Source: Haloferax marisrubri (GTDB lineage: Archaea; Halobacteriota; Halobacteria; Halobacteriales; Haloferacaceae). Taken from it: a stretch of DNA of 64,000 bases. The notes below the pieces were generated by a model. The model ran no database searches. It saw only the letters and a list, made by a program, of their open reading frames with translations, and was not told where the DNA came from. The stretch spans positions 443,942-507,941 of the forward strand of contig NZ_LOPW02000010.1 in the NCBI RefSeq assembly GCF_001469875.2, read 5' to 3'. Shown in pieces: positions 54,739-62,630 of this stretch (positions are counted from its first letter, which is position 1; each line of letters begins with the position of its first letter). The position numbers and the translations under genes were made by a program.

Positions 54739-55533
54739 TCAGCCCAGTTTGTCGTAGGTCGTCTGCTGGGACCGCCAGTAGAGGAATCCACCGGCGATGA
54801 GCGCGACGACGAGCAGGCCGCCAGCGGCGTAGATGAGCAGTTGGGTCGTCTGACTCGACTGCTGTGCCTGGTTCGCGCTGGTCTCGGCCTCGTTGGCGAG
54901 GTTCGTCGCGAGGTTGAACTCTTCGCCGTTGAACGCTTCGACAGCGTTGTTGAACGTCTGCTGGGCTTGTTGCGTGTTGGCGCCACTTACACTCTGAATC
55001 GCGGCCTGCGCGCTGTCGAGTTCGGCGCGCGCGGCGGCGCTGTCTTCGGTGTAGTGGTGGGCCGTCCACGTGTCGATGTCGTTACTGGAGCCACCTTCGC
55101 GGGTCTGGTCGAGCGAGATGAGCGTGAACGTCTGCGCGGGGTCGTAGGAGTACGCCTCGACCTCGGGGACGGTCCCCGTCACGGAGATTTCCACTTCGCT
55201 CGTGCCGTCGTCAGCGGCGACTTGCGCGCCGCTGAAGTTCTGCCCGTCGAAGGACTGCTGGTCGACTTTTGCACCCGTCTGGTCGTAGTACGTGACGGTC
55301 CACGTCACGTCTTCCAGGTCGGTCTCGCCCGCGAGCGTCCACGATTCGAGTTGCGGGTTCCTGTACAGTTCATCGATGGTGGCCGCCGCGGTCACCTGTG
55401 AACCGACCTGCGCCTCGTTGGGGACGTCCTCGGACGCGACGCTCACCGCCCCTGCCGGGCCCGCGAGGGCCGACAAGAGCACGACGAGCGCGAGCGCCAG
55501 CTTAGAAAAGCGACTCCAGTTCGTCTTCGTCAT
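54739..55533 (-). CDS. Single-pass membrane protein overlapping cetZ1
   Basis: A signal peptide (KLALALVVLLSALAGPAGAV) is followed by a beta-rich extracytoplasmic domain, a Gln/Ala-rich coiled region (AQQTFNNAVEAFNGEEFNLA), one membrane helix (TTQLLIYAAGGLLVVALIAGG) and a short tail. Its first 32 bases overlap the 3' end of cetZ1. It follows cetZ1 in the same transcript. I recognise no family, but its constant linkage to cetZ1 in memory of haloarchaea suggests a shape-related role. Confidence 0.82.
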   Translation of the reverse strand: MTKTNWSRFSKLALALVVLLSALAGPAGAVSVASEDVPNEAQVGSQVTAAATIDELYRNPQLESWTLAGETDLEDVTWTVTYYDQTGAKVDQQSFDGQNFSGAQVAADDGTSEVEISVTGTVPEVEAYSYDPAQTFTLISLDQTREGGSSNDIDTWTAHHYTEDSAAARAELDSAQAAIQSVSGANTQQAQQTFNNAVEAFNGEEFNLATNLANEAETSANQAQQSSQTTQLLIYAAGGLLVVALIAGGFLYWRSQQTTYDKLG

Positions 55534-56692
55534 CGTTTATGAGGTTCTCCAGATTCGAATCGCTCTCTTGACGGATCTCTTCGATGTTATCCTGCGCTTC
55601 GATGGCGACCTGCTGTAGCTCCTTGATGCGCGGGACGTTCGTCACGCCCGACAGGAGGATGACACTCGCCACCTTCCCCGCGCCCGGAATCGGGTAGTCG
55701 CCGCCGCGAACTTCCATGGAACCGGTCTGCTCCTCGATCCATTTCCGCCCGCGCTCTATGCCTTTCCGGTTCAGATGCTCCGGCGGACCAGCGAGGACGA
55801 GCAGCGCGCGCTCCGCGCCTTCGATCTCACACGGGAGCGTGAGTCGACCGAGCGCGGCCTTGCGGACGAGGCTCGTGATTCGGTTGGTCGTGTGTGCGGT
55901 GTCGAGGTTGTCGTCGGGTTCGTCGCCGCCTGTCAGCCGGGACAGGAGGCCACCGCCGCCCTTGTTCTTCCGCGGTTCGACGCCCTCGGAAGCGTAGCCG
56001 ACGGTCGAGACGCCGCCGCCGGCGAGCGTGTTGATAATCTCCGACGAGTCGACGACGGACTCCGCGACTTCCTGTCCGTCTTGGACTTCGCCGGCGCCGA
56101 AGAGCACGCCGAATCGGTTGACGATTTCTTCGTTAATCTCATCGTAGCCCCCCTGTACCGATTCGCCGGTCTTCCGCCAGGCGTCGTTGTCGAACACGAG
56201 GAGGTTGTCGACCTCGCGGACGAACGTCTGGAAGGAGCGCGCGGCGTTGAGCGTGTAGATGCCACCCTCGTCGGAGCCCGGCAGGATGCCGAGTCCGTAG
56301 ACGGGTTCGGTGTAGATGCGCTTGAGGTGTTTCGCGAGGACCGGCGCGCCGCCGGAGCCGGTGCCGCCACCGAGCCCGGACACGACGAGGAAGGCGTCGA
56401 CTTCGTGGACGGGGATGCTGTCGATGGCACCCTGCACCTCGTCGATGTCCTCCTCGGCGATTTCGGCACCGAGTTCGTTGTCCGCACCGACGCCGTGTCC
56501 CTTCACGCGGGACTGGCCGATGAGGACGCGCTGGTCCTTCGGGATGTTCTTCAGTCCGAGCAAGTCAGCTTTCGCGGAGTTCACCGCGACCGCAGCGCGG
56601 ACGATTCCGGCGTTGCGTTCCCGGTCGTACTCGACAAACTTGTCGACTACTTTTCCCCCGGCTTGCCCGAATCCGATCATTGCGAGCTTCAT
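55502..56692 (-). CDS. cetZ1: Tubulin-like cell-shape protein CetZ1
   Basis: A FtsZ/tubulin-superfamily GTPase of the CetZ1 group, which controls rod-cell shape and motility in Haloferax. The N-terminal MKLAMIGFGQAGGKVVDKFV is typical. The tubulin signature GGGTGSG is at residues 108-114. Glu218 in VDSSEIINTL is the T7 loop residue needed for GTP hydrolysis; its position matches the E218A mutant of H. volcanii CetZ1. The C-terminal LENLINDDEDELESLF ends the protein. It is 396 residues long. Confidence 0.95.
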   Translation of the reverse strand: MKLAMIGFGQAGGKVVDKFVEYDRERNAGIVRAAVAVNSAKADLLGLKNIPKDQRVLIGQSRVKGHGVGADNELGAEIAEEDIDEVQGAIDSIPVHEVDAFLVVSGLGGGTGSGGAPVLAKHLKRIYTEPVYGLGILPGSDEGGIYTLNAARSFQTFVREVDNLLVFDNDAWRKTGESVQGGYDEINEEIVNRFGVLFGAGEVQDGQEVAESVVDSSEIINTLAGGGVSTVGYASEGVEPRKNKGGGGLLSRLTGGDEPDDNLDTAHTTNRITSLVRKAALGRLTLPCEIEGAERALLVLAGPPEHLNRKGIERGRKWIEEQTGSMEVRGGDYPIPGAGKVASVILLSGVTNVPRIKELQQVAIEAQDNIEEIRQESDSNLENLINDDEDELESLF

Positions 56693-56903
56693 AGGTTCGG
56701 TCCCCTCGCCATTGGGTGAATGGCAGTACGAACGCGGACATAAGCGTTGTGATGGGGAAGTGTATACCCAGCGTCAGATTATCGGCGAAAAACGGTGACT
56801 CGAAACCGGTGTTAATCGGCCATTATCCCGTGAGAACGGCTAATACCGGTGAAATGAGCCGGGTTTCACGACTGCTTAACGGCACCCAAAGGTTGGATGT
56901 TCG

Positions 56904-57809
56904 TCAGTTTCGCTCGGCGAGGTACGTCCCGAGCGTCTTCATCGACGAGGTGTCGACGCCGAAGACGCCCACGTCGTTCCGGTCGGTCGTGTTGTCGAAC
57001 TGGAGCGAGCGGTACTGGTCTTTCCCCATCGGGAAGCCGGGGACCGCGCCGAGAACCGTCAGTCCGACGCCCGCGAGCCCCATCGGGAGCGGGACGATGG
57101 TGATGGACTTGTTCTCGGCGTCGTACACCATCTCCGTGATTTCGCGGAGCGTGAGCTTTTCCGGCCCGCCGATGTGGTAGGTCTCGCCGACGTGTTCGTC
57201 GCCCTCGACGCCGTCCGCGAGCATCGGCACGAGGTCGCCGACCCAGATGGGTTGGAACCGCGTCTCCCCGTTGCCGGGAAGCGGGTACAGCGGCACGCCG
57301 GGCGCGAACATCCCCTTGAGTCGCTTCGTGAAGGAGACGAACTCGCCGCCGTCGCCGAAGACGACCGAGGGACGGAAGATGACCCAGTCGAGGCCCGACG
57401 ACTTGACCGCCTGCTCGGCTTTCCCCTTCGAGCGGATGTAGGCGGTGTCGCCGTCGGTGTCGGCTCCGAGCGCGCTCATCTGGACGAGTCGGGGCACGTC
57501 GTTGGCCTCGGCGGCCTTCACGACGTTTTCGGTCCCCTGCCAGTGGACGATGTCGTGCATCCGGTTGCCGCCGTTCGGTTCGAACAGCGGCGAGAGCGCG
57601 ACGAGGTTCACGACCGCGTCTTTCCCCTCGAACGCGCCCGCGATGGAGTCGTAGTCCGTCACGTCTCCCATCGCCTTCTCGACGCCGTCGGGGAGGTCCT
57701 CGCTGTTCGGACTCCGCGACATCGCGGTCACGCTGTGTCCCCGCGACTGCAGTTCGCGGCAGAGATGGCTCCCGATGAATCCGCTTCCGCCGACGACAAG
57801 GACTTTCAT
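56904..57809 (-). CDS. NAD(P)-binding NDUFA9-like epimerase/reductase
   Basis: An atypical short-chain dehydrogenase of the NDUFA9 group, with MKVLVVGGSGFIGSHLCREL. Family stretches include WQGTENVVKAAEANDVPRLV, TAYIRSKGKAEQAVKSSGLD and DWVIFRPSVVFGDGGEFVSF. Similar haloarchaeal proteins are annotated as complex I NDUFA9 subunit family. At 301 residues it could be a quinone-linked or lipid-modifying enzyme; the substrate is unknown. Confidence 0.85.
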   Translation of the reverse strand: MKVLVVGGSGFIGSHLCRELQSRGHSVTAMSRSPNSEDLPDGVEKAMGDVTDYDSIAGAFEGKDAVVNLVALSPLFEPNGGNRMHDIVHWQGTENVVKAAEANDVPRLVQMSALGADTDGDTAYIRSKGKAEQAVKSSGLDWVIFRPSVVFGDGGEFVSFTKRLKGMFAPGVPLYPLPGNGETRFQPIWVGDLVPMLADGVEGDEHVGETYHIGGPEKLTLREITEMVYDAENKSITIVPLPMGLAGVGLTVLGAVPGFPMGKDQYRSLQFDNTTDRNDVGVFGVDTSSMKTLGTYLAERN

Positions 57810-57955
57810 GCCGTAATATTCGGCGGAATGAGGGTAAAGCTAACGGGGGATAGGGGTCGATTTCGCCGGGGAACACCCCGATGGGAACGACGCTCTCCCG
57901 GGCGGACACGTCCGGTCGCGGGCCCGGCGGTCGCCCGCGAGTGGCGCGGGCGTAC

Positions 57956-58201
57956 TCAGAACAGAATCGAGGGCGCGACCGACCCGTCGGTGCGTTTCAC
58001 CATCCGACCGATTCGGTCGTAGACGACGAGCTCTTCGGCCGCCTCGGGGCACTCGTCGGGCGCGTCGCTCGGGTGGTCGACCTCGGACTGCTTCGTCGCG
58101 AACGACGCGTCGGCCGGCGAAACGCGCTCGTCGAAGCGGACGACGCTGTACTGCTTTTCGCTCGGAAGGAGGTCGTCCCACCGCTCGCAGGTGGGAGGCA
58201 C
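57956..58201 (-). CDS. Small conserved protein, unknown
   Basis: The GTG at 58201 opens an 81-codon frame, with CERWDDLLPSEKQYSVVRF, then VSPADASFATKQSEVDHPSD, and ends EELVVYDRIGRMVKRTDGSV. The codon use looks like that of a real gene, and a minus-strand GATAATGTC box lies about 25-34 nt upstream. I do not know the family. It is divergent from tmk. Confidence 0.62.
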   Translation of the reverse strand: MPPTCERWDDLLPSEKQYSVVRFDERVSPADASFATKQSEVDHPSDAPDECPEAAEELVVYDRIGRMVKRTDGSVAPSILF

Positions 58202-58286
58202 TACTACACGTATCGGTTTGCGTTGACATTATCATTGCGGCGGCTCGCTTCGGCGCGCTTTTTCCGGAGCGCCGAGTTGGTAGGGT

Positions 58287-58880
58287 ATGCTCGTCACGCT
58301 CGAAGGGCTCGACGGGAGCGGGAAGACGACCGTCTGGGAGGCGCTCCACGACGCGTACCCCGACGCCGTCTTCACGCGCGAGCCCACGTCGGACTCGTGG
58401 TACGGAGAGGCAGTCAACCGCGCCATCGCCGACGACGACGCCGACCCGCTCGCCACGCTGTTCCTCTTTACCGCCGACCACGCCGACCACCTCTCGCGGG
58501 TCGTCCGGCCCGCCCTCGCCGACGGCGACCTCGTCATCTCCGACCGCTACTCCGACTCGCGGTACGCCTATCAGGCCGCCTCGCTCCGCGACAGCGACCT
58601 CCGCCGCCCGATGGAGTACATCAGGGGCATCCACACGGCCTTCACCCGTCCGCCGGACAAGACCATCTACCTCGACGTGGACCCCGAGACGGCCGCCGCG
58701 CGCAGCGGGGCGACGAACAAGTTCGAACAGGCGGCGTACCTCGCGGACGTGCGCGCCAACTACGAGCGGCTCATGGAAGCCGAACCGGAGCGGTTCGTCC
58801 GCATCGACGCGACGCAGTCGCCGGAGGACGTGCTCGACGCGGTCGAGGCGGCGCTCGAAGAGATTCTCGCGGAACGCTAA
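58287..58880 (+). CDS. tmk: Thymidylate kinase
   Basis: The enzyme phosphorylates dTMP to dTDP. The P-loop is [13 protein letters not shown] (residues 6-15 are the motif). The DR-Y motif is [14 protein letters not shown], and the LID region [19 protein letters not shown]. At 197 residues the length is standard. A CTTTTTCC box lies 24-31 nt before the ATG at 58287. No other nucleotide genes are next to it. Confidence 0.93.
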   Translation: MLVTLEGLDGSGKTTVWEALHDAYPDAVFTREPTSDSWYGEAVNRAIADDDADPLATLFLFTADHADHLSRVVRPALADGDLVISDRYSDSRYAYQAASLRDSDLRRPMEYIRGIHTAFTRPPDKTIYLDVDPETAAARSGATNKFEQAAYLADVRANYERLMEAEPERFVRIDATQSPEDVLDAVEAALEEILAER

Positions 58881-58899
58881 CCGCCGGCCGACTCGCGGC

Positions 58900-59220
58900 T
58901 CACCGCGAGTTCGGGAGGTTCTCGTACTCCTCCGGCGGCGGGACGTAGAGCGTGTCGATAGTGAACCCGAGCGCGAGCGGCATCCCTATCATCACGCCGA
59001 TGGCGGCCGTGGGACTGCCGAGGTTCACGCCGATGCTGAAGACGCCGGAGAACACCAGCGTCGAGACGAACAGCACGAGCGGAATGAGAAACAGGGCGTA
59101 CAGGATGTACCCCCACTGCGTCTTCAACCGCAGGCGGAAAAAGCGGGTCATGACCGCCGCGATGAGCGTGTGGAGGACGATGACCGCGCCCATGAGCACG
59201 AGGTTGATCACCGAGACCAT
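58900..59220 (-). CDS. Three-helix membrane protein, unknown
   Basis: The 106 residues have three hydrophobic segments: INLVLMGAVIVLHTLIAAVM, GYILYALFLIPLVLFVSTLV and PTAAIGVMIGMPLALGFTID. The C-terminal end PPPEEYENLPNSR is cytoplasmic and polar. It is convergent with tmk. A haloarchaeal conserved membrane protein of unknown role. Confidence 0.78.
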   Translation of the reverse strand: MVSVINLVLMGAVIVLHTLIAAVMTRFFRLRLKTQWGYILYALFLIPLVLFVSTLVFSGVFSIGVNLGSPTAAIGVMIGMPLALGFTIDTLYVPPPEEYENLPNSR

Positions 59221-59360
59221 AGCCGACCTAGGGAGGCGGTGGTCTTTGGCCTGTCGCTCTCGGCGACCCGCTCGTCCCGCGCCGCCGTCGGTCGAACCGC
59301 CCGCCGGGAGCGACCCCGCAGACGGGTGACGTTTATCACGAAGGACCGTGACTCACCGCC

Positions 59361-60407
59361 ATGCACCGACTCATCGCAGAGCGCGGGCTGGACGACACGG
59401 AGTTCACCGCAGACGACGCCCGCGCCGCCCTCCGCGACATGATTCGAGCGCGACGGTTCGACGAGCGCGCACTCGCCCTCCAGCGACGCGGCTGGATGAG
59501 CGGCTATCCGCCCTTCCGCGGACAGGAGGCCTCCCAAATCGGGGCCGCCCACGCCATGCGCGACGACGACGTGTTGCTGCCGACCTATCGGTCGAACGCC
59601 CTCCAACTCGCCCGCGGCGTGCCGCCGAGCGACATCCTCCTCTTCCGGCGCGGCCACGCCGAGTACGACTCCGACCACGACGTGCCGGTGTTCCCGCAGG
59701 CGGTCCCCATCGGAAGTCAGATTCCTCACGCGGCCGGCGTCGGTATGGCCGCGAACTACCGCGGCGACGACCACGCGGCGCTGGTCTGCTTCGGCGACGG
59801 CGCGACCTCCGAAGGGGACTTCCACGAGGGGCTGAACTTCGCGGGCGTCTTCGACGCGCCGGTCGTCTTCTTCTGCGAGAACAACGGCTGGGCGATTTCG
59901 CTCCCCCGCGAGCGCCAGACAGCCAGCGAGTCCATCGCGGCGAAGGCAGACGCCTACGGGATGGACGGCATGCAGGTCGATGGCAACGACCCGCTGGCGG
60001 TCAGGGAGGTCGTCGAGCGCGGCTTCGAGAAGGCGCGCGCCGGAGAGCCGGTGCTCATCGAGAGTCTCACCTACCGACAGGGCCCGCACACGACCGCCGA
60101 CGACCCCTCGCGCTACCGCGACGACGACCCGGAACTCCCCGACTGGCGGACGCGCGACCCGCTCGACCGCTTCGAGTCGTTCTGCCGCGAGCAGGAGGTC
60201 GTCGACGACGCGGCGCTCGACGCCATGCGCGACGACGCGGACGAGGAACTGCGCGAGGCCGTCGAGCGCGCGGAGGCGACGCCTGCACCGGGAACCGACG
60301 AACTGTTCGACAACGTCTACGAGGAACTGCCGCCGGAACTCGCCCGCCAGCGCGGGGAACACGTCGCGTTCGTCGAGCGAAACGGGCCGTTCGACATCGA
60401 GCGCTGA
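59361..60407 (+). CDS. Pyruvate/branched-chain 2-oxoacid dehydrogenase E1 alpha-type subunit (orphan)
   Basis: The thiamine-diphosphate-dependent E1 alpha fold is clear. The motif starts GDG at residues 145-147 and ends NN at 174-175, in FGDGATSEGDFHEGLNFAG and VFFCENNGWAISL. Early family stretches are MIRARRFDERALALQRRGWM and PPFRGQEASQIGAAHAM. E1 alpha normally pairs with E1 beta; no E1 beta, E2 or E3 gene lies in the window. It may work with a partner elsewhere or have diverged. A GTTTATCA box supports the start. Confidence 0.88.
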   Translation: MHRLIAERGLDDTEFTADDARAALRDMIRARRFDERALALQRRGWMSGYPPFRGQEASQIGAAHAMRDDDVLLPTYRSNALQLARGVPPSDILLFRRGHAEYDSDHDVPVFPQAVPIGSQIPHAAGVGMAANYRGDDHAALVCFGDGATSEGDFHEGLNFAGVFDAPVVFFCENNGWAISLPRERQTASESIAAKADAYGMDGMQVDGNDPLAVREVVERGFEKARAGEPVLIESLTYRQGPHTTADDPSRYRDDDPELPDWRTRDPLDRFESFCREQEVVDDAALDAMRDDADEELREAVERAEATPAPGTDELFDNVYEELPPELARQRGEHVAFVERNGPFDIER

Positions 60408-60423
60408 GCCGCGGCGGGTCGTC

Positions 60424-60657
60424 TCAGTCGTCCAGCGAGATGTACGTCTTCGTGTCTGCGACGCCCTGTAACCCCTGCACGTGGCTCGACGCGGTCTTCA
60501 ACACCTCGTAGACCGCGTCGGCATCGACCTCCGCGATGATGTCGTACGCGCCCGCGACGATGTGGGCCTCGGTCACCGTCTCGAAGTCGCGGATAGGACC
60601 GAGAAGCTGTTCCGACTCACCGGCTCCGGTCTTCACCATGATGAACGCGTGAACCAT
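60424..60657 (-). CDS. Stand-alone Lrp/AsnC ligand-binding (RAM) protein
   Basis: The 77 residues form a RAM domain without a DNA-binding helix-turn-helix: HAFIMVKTGAGESEQLLGPI, then HIVAGAYDIIAEVDADAV. Such proteins bind amino acids or other small molecules and can form rings. It is divergent from trkA across 108 bp. A CTTTTGA box lies 25-31 nt before its ATG. Another RAM protein follows trkA. Confidence 0.88.
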   Translation of the reverse strand: MVHAFIMVKTGAGESEQLLGPIRDFETVTEAHIVAGAYDIIAEVDADAVYEVLKTASSHVQGLQGVADTKTYISLDD

Positions 60658-60765
60658 GCGTGAGATATTCTACCACGGTCGTCAAAAGCCTTGCTTCGAC
60701 CGAGTGCGGCCCGCTCGCCCGAACCGGGGGAAGGTTATTTGCCTCCGCCGACATACCGTCTTATC

Positions 60766-61449
60766 ATGCGGTTCGTTATCATTGGTGCTGGACGGGTTGG
60801 GCTGCGCACCGCTCGCGTCCTCCGCGAGGAGGGTCACGACATCGTCCTGGTGGAGTTGGACCGCGACCGGGTCAAACGGGCCCGCGAGGCAGACTTCGAC
60901 GTGGTCGAAGGCGACGGCTCCCGCGAGGAGGTGCTCGTCGATGCAGGTATCGAGGCGGCCGACGCCCTCGGCGCGCTCACCGCCGACCTCAACGTGAACT
61001 TCGCGGCCTGCATGATCGGCAAGCACTTCGGCTGTCGGACGGTGCTTCGGGTCGACGAGGACTACCGCGAGGAGGTGTACCAGAAGTACGCGAAGGAGGT
61101 AGACGAAATCGTCTACCCCGAGCGCCTCGGCGCTATCGGCGCGAAGAACGCGCTGCTCGGCGGGTCTATCCGCGCCATCGCCGACATCGCCCAACACCTG
61201 CAGGTCATCCTCGTGACGGTGACAGAGGAGTCGCCCATGAACGGCTACAGCATCGAGGAGGTGGCGCTCCCGGCGAACGCCCGCGTCCTCGCGTTCGGGA
61301 AGAAGGACGGTCCGATGGGCATCCCGCTTGCCGACGACTCGCTCGAGACGGGCGACCGCGTGGCCGTCCTCGCGGACTTCGACGTGCTCAACGACGTGCG
61401 ACAACTGCTCGTCGGCGACGAGGTCGTCACCGCGGCGGGAGGTGCGTGA
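60766..61449 (+). CDS. trkA: TrkA family potassium uptake regulatory protein
   Basis: The cytoplasmic NAD-binding subunit that gates Trk/Ktr potassium channels. An N-terminal Rossmann domain (MRFVIIGAGRVGLRTARVL; Asp at the end of strand 2, VLVELD) is followed by a TrkA-C domain (from about residue 145; MNGYSIEEVALPANARVLA). The ATG at 60766 fits a GGTTATTT box 26-33 nt upstream; the longer frame from 60691 is not used. The membrane subunit TrkH is not in the window. It ends 2 nt before the next RAM gene. Confidence 0.92.
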   Translation: MRFVIIGAGRVGLRTARVLREEGHDIVLVELDRDRVKRAREADFDVVEGDGSREEVLVDAGIEAADALGALTADLNVNFAACMIGKHFGCRTVLRVDEDYREEVYQKYAKEVDEIVYPERLGAIGAKNALLGGSIRAIADIAQHLQVILVTVTEESPMNGYSIEEVALPANARVLAFGKKDGPMGIPLADDSLETGDRVAVLADFDVLNDVRQLLVGDEVVTAAGGA

Positions 61450-61451
61450 CG

Positions 61452-61688
61452 ATGGTCTACGCCTACATCATGGTCAAGGCCGCGCCCGTCTCGGACGGTA
61501 TCGACCAGCTGAAACGGGACCTGTTGGCCGTCTCGGACGGCATCGTCAGCGCACACATCGTCGCGGGCGACGTGGACTTCATCGTGAAAGTCGAGGTGGC
61601 CTCGCCCGCCGACGTGAAGGACATCGCGGGCGGCATCCAGTCGGTGTCGGGCATCGAGGACACCCAGACGTACATCGCGATGGACTGA
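61452..61688 (+). CDS. Stand-alone Lrp/AsnC ligand-binding (RAM) protein, trkA-linked
   Basis: The 78-residue RAM domain begins VYAYIMVKAAPVSDGIDQLK and has SAHIVAGDVDFIVKVEVAS and the QTYIAMD end. It lacks a helix-turn-helix. The start is 2 nt after the trkA stop, so the two are cotranscribed. It is clearly related to the RAM gene on the other side of trkA (both have HIVAG and the T(Q/K)TYI end). Confidence 0.88.
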   Translation: MVYAYIMVKAAPVSDGIDQLKRDLLAVSDGIVSAHIVAGDVDFIVKVEVASPADVKDIAGGIQSVSGIEDTQTYIAMD

Positions 61689-61763
61689 CCCCGGACAACG
61701 GGGACCAACGGCGACGGCCCGGGGAGTCGCCCGAACCGCGCTCGAACCGAATACGCTCGTTTT

Positions 61764-62261
61764 TCAGAAGCCCGCGCCGGCGGCGTCCCGCGCGTTCTGG
61801 ATGAGACTCGTCACCGGTTCGCCGTAGTCGTAGCCGGGGATGATGCCCTCGACGAACGTGCCTTCGACGTAGTCGATGACCGCGCCGGCGTCGTCGACGC
61901 CGCGGCGCTCGTTGATGTCGGCGAAGCTCGCCCGAACGACCGCCTCGTCGCCCGCGCGCGTCACGTCGGGGTCGAGGTCGTGGTCGCCGGCGACGACGCC
62001 GTTTACGTCTTCGAGGCGGAGTTCGAACGTCTCGTACCAGCCGTCTTCGACCACGGGGGCCACGTCGTCGGCGACCGCAGACAGCATCGGGACGCGGACC
62101 TCCACGCCGAACTCGACGTGGCCGCTCTCCTGCGCCGCGACGCTGACGGTGCCGTCGAACGGCGTCGTCACGGACTCGAAGGTGCGGTCGTCGATCGGTT
62201 CGAACGACCCGTGGTCGCCGAACGCGCGGCGGACCCGACCGGGGATGTCGTCTTCGCTCAT
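61764..62261 (-). CDS. DUF5813-like haloarchaeal protein
   Basis: The start at 62261 (MSEDDIPGRVRRAFGDHGSF) is chosen over the longer open frame, which runs into arginine-rich non-coding sequence. The 165 residues form an alpha/beta domain with GTVSVAAQESGHVEFGVEVR and a C-terminal YVEGTFVEGIIPGYDYGEPV. The family is found widely in haloarchaea; no function is known. It may respond to or bind something, but this is only guessed. Confidence 0.8.
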   Translation of the reverse strand: MSEDDIPGRVRRAFGDHGSFEPIDDRTFESVTTPFDGTVSVAAQESGHVEFGVEVRVPMLSAVADDVAPVVEDGWYETFELRLEDVNGVVAGDHDLDPDVTRAGDEAVVRASFADINERRGVDDAGAVIDYVEGTFVEGIIPGYDYGEPVTSLIQNARDAAGAGF

Positions 62262-62630
62262 GCCCGGACGAAGGTCCCGACGGGAGAAAAGCCCGTTGCG
62301 TCGCGAGCGCCCTCGAATCGCCCGCCTGCGGCGGTTTTGGGCGGATGGCGGCACGTTTAAGTATCTCGCCGCACTCCGTTCAGGTGACGCTTCGCTTTGG
62401 AGGGCCGAAGCGTCAGCGGGGACCAATCTAGGGCGGCATTTGCCGCGCGGGCCGCTCCCGTGCGGCTGCCTATCCCTTTCTCACGAAACTCACATCGAAG
62501 AGCCGCCGGTTTGCGTCCGCGCGCGCTCGAATCGAACAACCGACCCGAGCGATATCTAAGCAGTAACACTCCGCCAGCGACGCGGCCGCGTCAGTTCTCG
62601 TCCGGACCGTCGCCGGCAGGTTCGCGTTCA
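62262..62630. other. Intergenic region with a possible RNA gene
   Basis: The 369-bp gap between two minus-strand genes holds the DUF5813-like gene's promoter near its left end and the hairpin cluster at 62385-62466. I found no convincing protein gene. The stretch from about 62470 to 62570 holds nothing I can name. Confidence 0.55.
62385..62466 (+). ncRNA. Candidate structured RNA: three successive hairpins after a TATA-like box
   Basis: A TTTAAGTATC box at 62356-62365 would start plus-strand transcripts near 62383. The first hairpin is TGACGCTTCG (62385-62394) pairing with CGAAGCGTCA (62406-62415), a 10-bp perfect stem with an 11-nt loop. The second is GCGGC-ATTT-GCCGC (62433-62446), and the third GCCGC-TCCCGT-GCGGC (62451-62466). 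No tRNA or known RNA family fits. GC-rich DNA can form short stems by chance, so only the first stem carries real weight. Confidence 0.35.
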
